Program-made: the position numbers and the translations under genes
The notes under the pieces: model-generated
The model's input: only the letters and a program-made list of their open reading frames with translations
What the model was told of the DNA's origin: nothing
Databases searched by the model: none
Assembly (NCBI GenBank): GCA_949128115.1
Contig: OX421962.1
Coordinates: 59,809,787-59,873,786, forward strand
Length of the DNA: 64,000 nt
From: Anaspis maculata
Taxonomy: Eukaryota > Arthropoda > Insecta > Coleoptera > Scraptiidae
Reading direction: 5' to 3'
Part shown: one piece after another, positions 1 to 11,774 of the stretch
How the letters are laid out: each line of letters begins with the position of its first letter
How positions within the stretch are numbered: the stretch's first letter is position 1

Positions 1-330
1 AAAATCGTAATTCAAAAACAAGTGATTCGATTTCATTTCTCTTCACATCAAAATGAGAAAGTTGGAAGGCTTTTAGAATGATGTGTTACCTAACCCCTAT
101 TCATTCTCATTTACAATTTTTACAAGGGTGGTCATCCTCCCTTAGGAGATCTTGAATGGTTGATACCTTAAGGGATGAAGCAGGAGCATCCAATTCACAA
201 TTCATGCCAATCAATATGTCCCCTGCGATTATAAAATCTACCTGTCCCGAGATTTTTTGAAGAAAAAATATTCAGGGGAAAATTGTGATAGTGAGTTTTC
301 AAATGAACACCTTGCATAAGAAAAATTATT
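1..330. repeat. Dispersed repeat, copy 1 (window edge)
   Basis: This stretch matches 7640-8060 at intervals. Both contain acaagtgattc followed by a T-rich run, then an atgatgt block and a caagggtg...ggtggtca block. It is cut by the start of the window, so its end structure is unknown. No coding signal is visible. Confidence 0.5.
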
Positions 331-1179
331 AAACTTCATAAAACATAATGAAGGTAGTACATTGATGACAATACCATGAATAATGATTGATTAATACATA
401 ATTATAATTATAATAAATAGGATAATATCATACTGACTTATTTTTCTAGTTTAGTATTTAACAGGTACAATACTGCTATTTGAACAATATGGTTTATGAT
501 AAAGCCATTAATTCAGGTAGGTTTACATTATAGATTTAGCTAAGCAAATTCACTCAGCTGCTTCGCATTGTGACTAATTGACAAATAAGATCTTTATAAT
601 TCTTTGTTGTTACCTATTAATGATAATTTATAATATAAATAGATTCGCTCGAAATGTTTTGTTTGTTTGCAACTGCAATAACAAATTCTTGAACCTAATA
701 TAAGAATAAAAGTGAACACCAGTATCGAATCAAAAAGGCTATCCATATCCAATTTTGAAATTTTGTGAAGAATGCAATTAACCATTTGGCCAATATATTT
801 AGTAGCGTGTGTTGGTTGTAATTTATCACGATAATCAAATCTAAGAAAACTTGGTGGGGTGGAACTAAAGGTAAACATTGTTCCAATTAATCACGAATGT
901 AAAGTTCAGATATACTTGTAGCCCCATCTTACTCTATTTGAAAAAACCGCGGAAGTTGTAAGAGTCAATATTGCCTAAAAATAATCATGAAAGCATGAAT
1001 GCAAGCTCGAGCTAAGCGGTTTTTGTTTGTTCAAGCTTGCGAAAAAGTATAGTAAGTATAAAAGACACTTAAATCATAATTCAGTGATTCATAATTACAA
1101 CAATTTTAACGTTGTCTAACACCATATAGCCACAGCTGAATGAATGAATTTGCACCTAATAATTTAAAACTTAAACTTA
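331..1179. other. AT-rich intergenic DNA, 3' side of the secreted-protein gene
   Basis: No conserved reading frame, RNA gene or clear inverted repeat is seen. The part next to 1180 would be the 3' untranslated region of the minus-strand gene, but no clear AATAAA hexamer close to the stop is seen, so the mRNA end is not placed. Confidence 0.4.
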
Positions 1180-1716
1180 TCAAATGGCATAGTTATAATT
1201 AAATGGGCGGTCTCCTCCATCAACTTGCACGTTCACGTAACTCTTGGGTCCACCAGCAATCTCTTGCCTGATGTCCGTGTAGAGCTGTTGATGGGACGTG
1301 ATCTGGTTGTTTTCCAGGTCCGCTTGCTCCTCTTGCGCCATCTCCTCCAAAGCTTTACTGTAGTTCTCCACTTGGCCTGGTGTCTCGGCAGGTTGTTGTA
1401 CTGTGTTCGGAGCGAACAGGTCGACAGCAACCGCAGCAGGTCGGTGGTGGAACACATTTCCTGCTGGCGTATACCGAAACCCGTGCTGCTGGTACGGCCT
1501 GCCGTTGTTCAGGCTGTTTGCGGATATCGGCGCTGCGATGTGTGCTGATCCTGTCAGAGGTCCTTGAAAGCTGCGTTCCTGTGCCGGGTAGAATATCTCG
1601 TAGTGCGTAACATCAGGCGAGGAGGCATCATCCGTTTCGATGAAAGTCTGAGCTGAAATTTCGGGGCTGACCATCAAGGTCGCCGTCACAATAAGAACGA
1701 GCCACGGTATTGCCAT
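1180..1716 (-). CDS. Small secreted protein, function unknown (178 aa, probable terminal coding exon)
   Basis: The family is not recognised. Residues 1 to about 22 form a typical signal peptide: MAIPWLVLIV, a hydrophobic core, then an SAQ-like cleavage region. The mature part is polar and rich in Pro, Gln, Asn and Ala, has no transmembrane segment and no cysteine pattern, and ends in FNYNYAI before the stop. The composition is more GC-rich than the AT-rich flanks, which favours a real gene. Directly upstream of the ATG (minus strand) is a pyrimidine-rich tract ending in cattacag, a good splice acceptor. So an upstream exon is expected, either 5' UTR or a few more residues, and the true start could lie in it. 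It could be an extracellular-matrix or cuticle-associated protein, but no chitin-binding (RR) motif is visible. The signal peptide is seen directly; any role is inference. Confidence 0.7.
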   Translation of the reverse strand: MAIPWLVLIVTATLMVSPEISAQTFIETDDASSPDVTHYEIFYPAQERSFQGPLTGSAHIAAPISANSLNNGRPYQQHGFRYTPAGNVFHHRPAAVAVDLFAPNTVQQPAETPGQVENYSKALEEMAQEEQADLENNQITSHQQLYTDIRQEIAGGPKSYVNVQVDGGDRPFNYNYAI

Positions 1717-1736
1717 CTGTAATGAAAAACAATTAT
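1717..1736 (-). other. Predicted 3' splice site before the secreted-protein ATG
   Basis: Read on the minus strand, a T-rich tract ends in cattacag immediately before the ATG at 1716. It implies an intron running to higher coordinates. The donor and the upstream exon were not located. Confidence 0.5.
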
Positions 1737-1989
1737 AAATTACTTACTTATTATACGGGGATTGCAAGAAATGTTGCCCATTTGTGCAATCGCGCATTAA
1801 GCGTGCGATTTTGAGGAGAAAACCTTTTTATGTGATTCTTAACAATTACTTGTATCAACCCATTGTCGTCGTGCATATTTTATACGAAGGCAATTAATTT
1901 ATTATTATCTAACCATAATCCATAACTACTCCCATGGCATGCAAGCCTAGGTAAATGAAACTGGTGCTGAAGTGCTGAAGTAGAATGAT

Positions 1990-2929
1990 ATAGTATGTTC
2001 ACTTGTACCGTGATTCTAGTCACCTGTAAGATTTTGTTTCTAAGTTTGCAAATTTGAAACATAGAAAATCCCCAAAACTTTGCGGTTGGCTGCTCTTGCA
2101 TCATTTGGCACAATAATTTACAAAGAGACACGAAGTCGACGATCGGATCACTTTTGGAACACATTTTTTACGCATTTCCTCTGCAGATAGACGGAAACAT
2201 TTTTGCGGGACGTGATGTCTGCCACGCTTTTTTCAATTTTATTGGAAAATGTAGTATTTCTTCGACCTGTTTTCAATTTTTGCCAATAAACAAAGGAATC
2301 AAAGCAGCTTTGATATTTGACAGGTGTCAAAAATATTCCTAACCCCTCGAAGTCGGTTGAACTTCACGCTGATTCAAACTAAAAATATACTAGCCCTTCG
2401 TCTGAAAAAGGGGTCCCATAGAATCATCAATCCTTCCACCACTTCCAGTCGAAAAGACACCCCAAACCATGAAGAACTATTAGACAAGACAAGGAACATC
2501 CCAGCAGGCCTGCAGTTGCAGCAGGATTTACGTGTAAAAAGTTTAATAAACCGAATTTCAAAACACCCAGCCGTCCAAAGTTGCGTATTGGATCGAAATT
2601 CATGTGAAAACCTTCAGTTTGCAATTTGCTTTCGTTTTGGAGCTTGGCGAAACGAGTTTTGCCGGCCAAGATGACTTAGATTGAGGGAGGCCTCGCCCCA
2701 TAGAGTCTTGGTGTCTAAATTACGGTAATACAGCTCTGCGCCCCTCTAGTCACATTTCCACGTATGACAAGGTGAGTTTTCCAAGATTTTAATATCAATT
2801 TGTTGAGAAATATAACTTCACTTCCAGAGAGGTCAGTTCCACACCAGGTAAAAAGGCGGCAAGCCTACAATACCAAAGTAAAAAATTTGCCTAGCCAACT
2901 AGAGTCACAGTAGAAGTGAACCTACTATG
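1990..2929. mobile_element. Non-autonomous TIR element, family A, copy 1
   Basis: The ends are inverted copies of each other over about 35 bp: on the left tgttcacttgtaccgtgatt, on the right the complement of a matching gttcac...actctagt block next to tagtagg. The interior matches 29333-30663 over most of its length, including the gactgctc/aaaactttgcggttggctgc block and the atgaagaactat...caggcctgcagttgcagc block. No transposase is encoded. The longest internal frame (2324-2674) is low complexity and not conserved as protein between the copies. Confidence 0.7.
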
Positions 2930-4250
2930 GTATACTGAATCCTGCTCCACGAGAGCACCAGCAGGTGAAAACAACGAGAAGATCTAAGTAAATGCATACG
3001 GTTTTCACCTAAGTATTAATTATAATTTTATTATAGACTTTGCAGGTATGTACCTACTTTTTCCTAACTTGAGTTAAAAAAAGCAAAAAAAGACACGATT
3101 TTATGAAGAAAGTTGATATCAAATATAATTATTATCATGCACTTATTAAAACGTTAAAACTAATATATATGTTAACAAAGTGAAAACCAACTTAGCAGAG
3201 TAGGTACGTGCTTATCAAAAAAATCTAGCGTCAATGCAATATGGTACCTATGCAATTCAATTTTTTGCACCACTTTCACGGAATGGTGCGTGAATCGTGA
3301 ATGTGAGTACGTACGTATGTACGTGTCAGTCACAAATTGCATTTTAACTAGATCCCCGGTAGTTACTGAAGCACAATAATCGCATGTTTGTCATACTGAG
3401 CGGGTTAGTCTAAATGCCGAAATACTAATTCTGCCTTTAGGTTCGAGAACACTTTTGAGAACAATATTGGTCTTTTCAGCCAAATTTGGCATACCTGCTT
3501 TGACACAACGCTAACGAAGAGCAACAATGATGATGCAGGACGAATTTCTCCAATTTCCATTCCAAGAAGCGAATGACATACCTAGCCACCTTAGTCCTTA
3601 ATCACCCGATTACAAAATTCGCTACAAATTCAAGTGGGTAAACTGCTCATTAAAAGTCAAGGGTAGACCAAAATTGCCTCCTATTTCAAGTGAATGAAAA
3701 AAATTCCCATTTGGAAAAAGTTGATGGCGCCTGAAAGAGCTTTCCCTTCAGCCTTCGGCCGTGAGACATTATGTAAACTTCATGTCGTTATTGACTTTGT
3801 GCATGATATACAGGATACCAAAGGAGGAGTGTCAGAAGGGTTAATTTTTGAAGTTGAGTAATTTTTTGGGAGAAAAATCAGATTTCTTGACGGCGCCAGG
3901 CAGCGCACACAAATTCGTCCTTCGCGGGCCCCAGAACGGAGACAAATGGCAAATTGAAGATAATCACATTAATTTCAATCAAATGCGCAACTTTGCACGC
4001 CTGAGTTGAAATTTGGATTATCAAACTTTTCACACGTAAATCCTACCCCGAAGAGGGAACGCTGGATTGTTCCCTGTTTTGCCAGTAACTATTATTTGTA
4101 ATTGACGAAAATTAGAAATAGCTCAAAAAATTACGTCATTTTCCAAATAAAATATAGAAAAGCGTCCCAACATCACGTCCCGCAAAAAATGCCCTTCCAT
4201 GTATTTAGATGAATCTGCGGAAATGCGTTTCAAAACTTCAGAAGTGGCTA
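2930..4250. other. Intergenic DNA with no recognised gene
   Basis: AT-rich, with no open frame of note and no RNA gene. Short low-complexity runs only. Nothing in it is explained beyond possible decayed repeats. Confidence 0.4.
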
Positions 4251-4254
4251 GGAC

Positions 4255-5014
4255 GGCGGATTCTCTTTCTTAATTCTCTTCAATGTAGTCAACGTGATCT
4301 TGCATAGCATCGAGGGGAAACCATTTTCAGTGGAACAAGAGTGCTATTTAAATTTATCCCTCTGCTCCCTCACCCCGACAAAAAAAAATCAAAATTGCAC
4401 CACCTATTATGATGTGATACATTAAATTCAAGGGAATTGAACTTTCTTCCTTGAAAAAATTATCAAAATTTTGAACTTTTCCCCAATAAATTGGGGAATA
4501 TTTCTTCCAGGAAGAGAGTTCAATTCCTTTCAATTTGATATACCTATACAATACCTATCATAAAGTAGAAGATAGTGACACTTAACATTTTGAAGTTGGG
4601 GTGGGGCGAGCGAGAAGGGGTGAATTGAGATAGCTATATATTTTCCACTAAAAATTCTCTTTTCTTGATGCTATGCAGAATCACATTGACTACATTGGAG
4701 AAAATGGAACGGTTGAAGATATGAAACTGAACACTCCAGAGAATTTTAGATAAAAGGGGTGGTGAGGTCAAAAATTCCAAAATTCATTTATTTCTATCTT
4801 GATGTATCATGCACAAAATAGGTAGTGTCATTTTTGAAATTTGAAAGTCGAGGCGGGTGGTGGCGAAGGGGTTGAAGATTAAAATTCGCCAATTTATGTT
4901 TTGGATGTCCCCCTCGATATAAAAATCGACCTGTTTTTGTTCGATGAAATAATTATCATATAAGGAATCGGGAGCTATCACGGATGGATAGTTTTCAAAT
5001 GATTACCCGGTATA
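4255..5014. repeat. Truncated copy of the ACYGGGTGATC palindromic family
   Basis: The right end (4900-5014) matches the right arm of the full element at 8642-9731: gatgtccccctcgatataaa, cgacctgtttttgtt, then gatggatagttttcaaatga and tacccggt. The left end corresponds to about 8960 of that element, so the left terminus is missing. Confidence 0.7.
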
Positions 5015-5720
5015 ATGTTCCACTGTCAGATTGCAGAAAAAATGACTCAAAATCTTAAAAGAAAAAAAACCGAAAAGCTGCGGCTTTTTCGTTTTTCGGT
5101 TTCTAAGCTACTTCTATTATTGCAATTTGCATAATGTGAACATTACATAGGTATATTTTGAAACTAACCGCAAGTAACTAGCCCAGATTCCTCCCTTGGA
5201 AAATTTTCTTCCAAGAAATCCTGGGACAGGTCGATTTTATGTTCGAGGGGGACATACAGGGTGGTGAAAATTTCGATGCTCATCATTTGTATCTTGGAAA
5301 CGATAAGAGATACGAAGTCAGTTAAATTAGAAAAAAGTTGCGCATTTTTGTGGCGATTGAGAATCTGCAAAAAAAAACTTTGAATATTTTGAATGGTTCC
5401 CGATTTATCACGAAAAAACTGAAAATTCTGATTTTAGAAATTATTTTTTATTTTTCCAACTATTCAAGCTATTCCAATCAAACTTGGTAGTTTTATGTTT
5501 TTGATCACTCCGAGTCGAATAACGTTGACAGAAATTTTCCAGGCCTTCATGATTTCAAATCATGATAGTCAACTTTCTTTTTTCTTATGGTCGCCATATT
5601 GATAGAGAAAAAAAATTAGCTTTCCGAATTAGTAACCAACATGTTCTTTTTATGACATTTTTAGCGTCAAACTTCGAAATTTTCGTAAATTATTGACAAA
5701 ATCGGGAATGCTTCAAAAAA
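5015..5720. repeat. Decayed repeat fragments and a short hairpin
   Basis: 5210-5265 carries gggacaggtcgattttatgt and a gagggggacat block, related to the neighbouring palindromic family. At 5061-5103 aaccgaaaagc and its complement form a short hairpin. The rest is unassigned. Confidence 0.4.
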
Positions 5721-5724
5721 CAAT

Positions 5725-6205
5725 TAGTAAGGGAGACGGACGCGATTTTAGTACCCCTATTGAGTTATGTGTAGAGACTATCATCTATGTATCGAGAAAA
5801 TATGTGTAACCATGGAATGGCAATCCTGCCTAAGTAAATCCTGCCGGAAATGCAATTAATTAAATAATTTAAGAATTGTAGAATACAAACTTCAATTGCA
5901 AACAAATGTCAGAAACTCATCTGGTTTTGCGTATGCGTAACGATAGTTGCTTAGCAGCACCATGTAAGTTCTGACAGTGGCGCGTCAAAGGGGTGATTGT
6001 TGTGTGCCATCAACAATGTGACTGACATTTGTTGACAAAAATTTTGAAGGTTCTATTCTACAATTTTTGAATCATTTAATCAATTGCATTTCCGGCAGGA
6101 TTGCCATTTCATGGTTGCACATATTTTCTCGATACATAGATGATAGTCTCAAAACATAACTCGATCGGGGTACTAAACATGCGTTCGTCTCCCGGACTAA
6201 ATTGA
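5725..6205. repeat. Foldback (palindromic) MITE, ~0.48 kb
   Basis: The arms are inverted copies: the left starts ttagtaagggagacgg, and the right ends with the complement cgtctcccggactaa. Both arms carry tttagtacccc and then gagactatcatctatgtatc or its complement, and gcaatcctgcc near the middle. No coding capacity. Confidence 0.8.
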
Positions 6206-6260
6206 AATATTATTAATAGCAACAACAAAAAAGTGACAGATGGTGTGCAATTGACGTATA

Positions 6261-6514
6261 TCTAACTTCTTAATCGTGTTTTGTGCTTGTTTGTACCGAG
6301 AGTTCATAAATTAAATGGGTCAAGGGTGTCTGTGAGTTTGAAAACGTCTGTCGGAACTAGCATCGTTTTTGTTAAAGTTTGACAAATTTATTACAAAAGA
6401 AGTAAGGATTACCCTAGTTTAGACAGACGTTTTTGAATTCACAGGCACCCTTGACTCATTTAATTTATGAAATCTCGATACAAACAAGCCCAAAACACGA
6501 TTAAAGAAGTTAGA
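6261..6514. repeat. Nested palindrome: TA-flanked CCGAG MITE inside an 18-bp palindrome
   Basis: The inner element (6298-6478) begins CCGAGAGTTCATAAATTAAA and ends with its near-complement, with TA on each side. The outer flanks tctaacttcttaatc...cttgtttg and their complement form a second palindrome. Joining the flanks through one TA gives a perfect palindrome (cttgtttgTAcaaacaag) with the insertion at its centre. A related copy of the inner element lies at 59062-59417. Confidence 0.75.
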
Positions 6515-6529
6515 TGCCATTACTTGCAA

Positions 6530-7410
6530 TGACTCGATGGCTAGCAGTAGATCCTCTTGTTCTGAGGAATCCGATAAAATCCGTGCATCATCTTCCTTCC
6601 AGCGAAAATGGTATGATTGTCCATCCAAGGTGATCTTCCACATGATAGAGTAATGGCATGATACTAGCCTAATGACTATCAGTCATTTTTTCGGTCATCA
6701 GCTTGATATTCACAAAACAAAATGCCGGCTCCCCTCCAAAAAAGTTGACTGTCTTATTTAGGAAAACAGTAGGCCTAGAAAATAACTGCAACTGTTATTC
6801 ATTTATGACGTCTTTTATAAGGCAAGTACCAAATTTCATTCCGATATCTTCAAAAATAAGCGATATAATGAAGATAATGTTTTTTTTGACAGATCTCAGT
6901 TTTTCAAGAATATCTCGAAAACGGTAATTAATGTTTCAAAATGGTTTAGTGTACCTCAACAACCATCAAATTGCGCATCATATGACATGCCCTGCAATAC
7001 TCTACCTTTGTCCGTCCAAAAGATGCAATTTTTTAAAATTGTTTTTCTTCTTCACCCTGTATACAGGATCTGAACTAAAATTCTGCTTGCGGCGATGAAC
7101 AGAACTGTTCAGACAGGTTCTAAGGACATGTGTGCCAAAGGGCATTGCATTACTCGAAAATGCAGCGAACAGGACTTTTCCGAACGTGCCGACTCCACTA
7201 TAATGAAAACGCGCGAGGATGAAAACGAGTAAGTCCTATTTTACATCCTTGATTCCACATTGATCCAGTCGGAGTACTCCTTTCATTCTGTTTACAAGAT
7301 CGATGACCTCGTCATCCTTATCTCATCCCAGATATTTTTCTTTTGAAGTCTCTTTCAACTGCCTTTATTTTGGCGTAAAAAATAAAATCGAACCTAGTCA
7401 AATACCTAGA
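6530..7410. other. Intergenic DNA, unassigned
   Basis: No gene is supported. A caccctgtatacagg motif near 7052 resembles the CAGGGTG ends of the local palindromic elements, but no partner end was found. Confidence 0.35.
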
Positions 7411-7420
7411 ATGAAGTTGA

Positions 7421-7620
7421 AATTTTTTTTAAAAAGTTTGTTTTCCTCCTTATCGGCACTTCCTGTGTCATAGGAGTTTGCTGCATTGCATTTTATTGAG
7501 TAAAGTACAATTTGAAAAATTCCGTTTAAACAGCACAACACCCAGACCTCCTGCCCAGGAATTGAACCCGGGAGCTCCGCTTGCCGAGCAAACACGCAGC
7601 CCCCTCGACTAGCGGGCCGT
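7421..7620 (-). mobile_element. tRNA-derived SINE, copy 1
   Basis: On the minus strand it has a tRNA-like head with a Pol III B box (GGGTTCAATTCC, complement of 7558-7569). A body shared with 45690-45895 follows: a GGGTGTTGTG block, ctcctatg, and gccgataaggaggaaaacaa. It ends in an A-run (T-run on the plus strand at 7422-7429). The head is not a functional tRNA. No clear target duplication is seen. Confidence 0.75.
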
Positions 7621-7639
7621 CATTTTCGAAATACAAAAA

Positions 7640-8100
7640 TTCTAAGTTGAAAACAAGTGATTCAATTTTATTCCTATCTATACCAAAATCAAGAGAACTA
7701 GAAGATCTTCAAAATGATGTTTTACTTTATTCTGATTCAGATTTACTTTTTTGTACAAGGGTGAAGGGTGGTCACCCTATCTTGGAAAATCCTGAAAACA
7801 GATAGTTTATTAATTTTATTTCTTATTGCACTTAGATTAGGAGAGTTGTTGAATGCTCTTCAAAATGATATAATTGATATACCTATTACCTACTGGAATC
7901 CTATTCCCGTTTCAAATTTTTGAAAAGGTGAACGAACACCTTGCCTCTGGGATTGAAATAGAAACATTGAATATTATCATAATTATGCTCTCTCGAACAA
8001 AAAATTGACCTGAGATATCTTGAGGAAAAATTCCCCAGTGGAGAAAGGTTCGGGGGTGGTGAGTTTTTAAATTAACATCGTGTATATGTATACCACCTCA
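7640..8100. repeat. Dispersed repeat, copy 2
   Basis: Similar to 1-330: acaagtgattc, the atgatgt block, and the acaagggtgaagggtggtca block. The later part (7990-8060) carries a cctgagatatcttgaggaaa block, which is similar to 240-290. No coding signal. Confidence 0.5.
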
Positions 8101-8641
8101 AGTCAGTGCAAGGCAAGGTAAAATTGTACCTACTTAATATTATAATCGCGATTTATGTGAAGAATGTGATACCTAATGTGAACATATAATTAAGTACCTA
8201 CGTAACTGCAGAAAATGTGCCACATTGAGGAAAACAAACTGTAAATAATATTGTAATATTTATACTTCTGATGCATTTATAACTATTTATCATAATACAT
8301 TTATACTCGATCCTAAAGTGGTATTTTTCAGACTGTATATCTTGGGAAACATTTATTTAAAAGTTAGTTGAGTAAGTTTAGTTTAGTTAGAAAAGTTAAA
8401 TTTATTGTCCTTGACTTTGAAATGAAATTTTATTGTCCTTAGGACTCCACATTTTCACTTGTCCAAGTTAAAAAATACCTTGAAAAATACACTTCAGCTT
8501 ACAAGCTCACAAAGCTTTTCCGCCAAGTCCGAAATTCTTGGAAACTAAATTTTTTAGAACAAATTTGCTTATACAGTTGGTCATGAAAATATCATGGAGA
8601 CAATTTATTCAAATATACAAATAAATTAACACCTTCCTATA

Positions 8642-9731
8642 ATACCGGGTGATCATTTGAAAACTATCCACCCGCAATAACTCCCGATTCCTAGTGAAAA
8701 TGTCTTTGAGCAAAAACAGGTCGATTTTTATATCGAGGGGGACATCTTAAACATACATTAGCGATTTTCTTTCTTCAGCCCTCTTGCCCCCACCTACCAC
8801 AGCTTTGAAATTTCAAATGACACTACCAATTTTTGATACATTAAATCCAACAGAATTAAATTCTCTTTCTGGAAAAATATTTCTGAAATTTTTAACCCCA
8901 CCCCCCCTTCCCCCCTAAATTCTTTGAGTGTCCAATTAAATATTCTTGACCTCTCAATTCTCTTCAATGCAGTCAACGTCATCCTGCACAGCATCGAGAG
9001 AGAAAATTTTCTATGGAAAAAGTGCCACCCAAATTTACCCTTTTGCTCCCCCCTCCTCACCTTAAAAATCCAAAATGACAATACCTACTTTGTGATACAT
9101 CAAATTAAAGGGAATTGAATTCTCTCCCTGAACACAATTTTTTCGAAATTTTTAAAAACCCCGTTTTCCTACTAAAATACTCCAAATGTCCAGTTAAACG
9201 GAGAAAGAGTTAAAAATTTCAAAAAAATCGTTTTTAGAAAGAGAATTTAATCTCCTTTAATTTGATGTATCACAAAGTAAGTGGTAGTTTGGTCCATTTT
9301 AAAGCTGAGGTGGGGGAGAGCAATGGGGTCAATTCAAGTGGCACTTTTTCCACCGAAAATTCTCTTCTTTGAAGCTATTCAGGATGATGCTGACTAAACT
9401 GAAGACAATTGAGGGGTCCAGAATATTGAAAGGGACACTCAAAGAATTTTTGGGGAGAAGGGGGGTAGAGTTGAAATCTTTGAAAATATTTTTTTCAAAA
9501 AGAGAATTTAATTTTCTTTAATTTGATGTATCGCAAGGTAGGTAATGTCATTTGAAATTTTATTTTTGGAATGGGTGGGGGCGAGGGGGCTGAAGATAGA
9601 AATTTGCGAATGTATGTTTTAGATGTCCCCCTCGATATAAAAATCGACCTGTTTTTGTTGCTCGAACAAATATTGACTAGGAATCGGGAGTTATTGCAGG
9701 TGGATAGTTTTCAAATGATCACCCAGTATAA
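8642..9731. repeat. Foldback element, 1.09 kb, ACYGGGTGATC ends
   Basis: Near-identical inverted ends run for over 100 bp: accgggtgatcatttgaaaa on the left, the complement of actgggtgatcatttgaaaa on the right. Both continue into atccacc, ctcccgattcctag and the caggtcgatttttatatcga/gagggggacat block. ATAAT follows the right end and also precedes the left end, a possible target duplication. It is the full-length relative of 4255-5014. Confidence 0.85.
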
Positions 9732-9739
9732 TAGACTGC

Positions 9740-10628
9740 TATCCGACAAAGGATACCGTCACAATATGAATAACTGTGAACGTTAATTTTTGTTTTGTTT
9801 TTCCTACTTTCAACTGTTTTATACATAAGTGCATCTTCAGGATTTTGATAGCAAGTCTAACAAAAAAAATTCTACAGCTTTTGTGGTCGAAATATTGAAC
9901 AAGGTGAAAAAATGGGCTATGAAAAATTTTGTTATTGTTCCCGGAGCGCCTATGAAATACCCTATCAACTTTGACACTCTCAATTTTGTATTTAGATTTG
10001 GAGAATGGAATGACGGGTTCATAAATTTTTCGTTTCTCTTTATGGACCGAATTCAATAACAGAGGTTCTGAGGACACCAAGTATAATGTCAGATTCAAAA
10101 TTTGACAAAATAGGACAATGAGTTGAAATGTATCTCGATGATAAAAGCAGCTTGATGGATTTGAGTGTAAGTAACTTTATTTTAAATTCACCTCATGACT
10201 AAATTTATCTTTGGCACCTCCACCAATTTAGTGCAGGATTGTGGGGTTTGTCGCTTAACTGCTTATTGAATTTGTTTTCACAAATTATATTCAAGATCAA
10301 CTACTGTTAGTCTGTAGGGTGACGGGTGACGCCAGCGTGTGTCTTCGAAAAGTAAATCTGACACTTTTATCAATTAAAACACCACAGGCTGGGATATAGG
10401 TCGGCACAAACAGAAATTCTTATTATTGCTTTTCTATAAAATAATAATCATTTGGCAACAAATTGTTGTATAACCTAATTAAAATGCGATAAATTATCGG
10501 TGCATTTCGAAACCAGTGCAATTTTTCGTGAACAAAAAATGTACCAATGAAGTAGGCAAGCATGTGAAATTGCAGAAGAACCGAAACAACGTGTCCGTTG
10601 TTGTATAGGTATACCTTCATTTCACAAA

Positions 10629-10672
<44 letters not shown>

Positions 10673-11170
10673 TTCTCATCACTATACGCACGTGGAAACA
10701 AAAGTAAAAACACTAACCGCAACAACAGTCATCATCAATGTAGAGACCGAGCCACCAGTGCTTTGCAAAACTCGGTCAAGAATAAACTGAAAGAGCCAAA
10801 GAAGTATCACATTCCCGCCACAACTTCATCATCGAAAATGGAAGTGTAGGGTCACCATTAGATCATACCACTACATCAACAACACATTCTAAAGACATTA
10901 ATAGGCCTACGATTGTAGATCACCCCAGAGTCGAGATAGAAATCTAGATAAGCAAGCAAACGAATCTGAATCTTCCATACCCTTCCATAAGATTCAAGTA
11001 TGATAAAACTTGAAGAAACGATCAAGATCAACATTTTAACAAAAAAATGAGATTCATAGTAAAATTGGGAAAGAATCACAAAACAATTCTTATAATACTG
11101 CTGTATTCTGATTTTCTATTTTTTCACTTGAACGTTCGAAAAATTCAGACAGACCGTTAGACGTCATGTT
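9740..11170. other. Intergenic DNA with a microsatellite
   Basis: No conserved gene is seen. Frames overlapping 10598-10849 are driven by the (AC)n tract. Nothing else was identified. Confidence 0.4.
10630..10671. repeat. (AC)n microsatellite
   Basis: About 41 bp of uninterrupted AC dinucleotide. Confidence 0.97.
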
Positions 11171-11177
11171 ATACTTT

Positions 11178-11763
11178 ATTGGTCATGTTAAGATTGACCC
11201 CCCCACTAGCTGCTTTATCCCTGGGACAATTTCAAAAAGGAGAACTGATTCTTGAAGGAGTTTTGCTAAATTTTTTGAATTTGCCCATACAAAATTTTCA
11301 AACCACCAATTTACAGGGTGTCGCAAAAAAAATTATCAACATGCAGTTGATGTAGTCATCCTGATTACGATAAAATATAGCACTTACGGGTAAATCTGAT
11401 AAACAAACTTTCAAAATATTATTGATGTAACAATTATGTAATAAGATTTAAAATGTAGAAAAATCACAATCAAACCGATTTTGGTAATTTTTTTTCAATA
11501 ACCTATGATATTTTTGGAAAATGAACTCGTAAGTGTTAAGGACAAAAGTTTGCATCAATTGCATTATTTAAATAATTGTGAATGTAAGACAACAAGGTAA
11601 TTTTTTTTGCGACACCCTGTATTCTTATTATGGATTTAGAAAGAATTTTAGGGCGAATTTGGAAAATTCTGCAAAAATCCTTCAAGAATCAGTTTTTGTT
11701 TTTGAAATTGGTTCAGGGATAAGACGGCTGCTAGTGGGGGTCAATCTTAACGTGAACACCCTG
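11178..11763. repeat. Palindromic element with a second element at its centre
   Basis: The left arm begins catgttaagattgacccc and the right arm ends with its complement, ggggtcaatcttaacgtg. Both continue through a tatccctg block and an agaatcag/ctgattctt block. The right end runs into acaccctgta; the left end lacks that head. The middle is occupied by the element at 11314-11619. Confidence 0.7.
11314..11619. mobile_element. TA-flanked CAGGGTGTCGC MITE (306 bp)
   Basis: Terminal inverted repeats CAGGGTGTCGCAAAAAAAAT are present at both ends, each flanked by TA, as for Tc1/mariner-type insertions. The interior is non-coding. It lies close to the symmetry centre of the longer palindrome 11178-11763. 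Confidence 0.8.
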
Positions 11764-11774
11764 TACACTGTACC

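Noticed and set aside
2324..2674. 116-residue frame
   Set aside because: Internal to a non-autonomous TIR element and not conserved as protein in the second copy.
7540..7620. Possible tRNA gene on the minus strand
   Set aside because: A B box is present, but no complete cloverleaf forms; the shared tail with 45690-45895 shows a SINE.
10423..10849. Frames with long Val-Cys or Thr-His repeats
   Set aside because: Translation of the (AC)n microsatellite.
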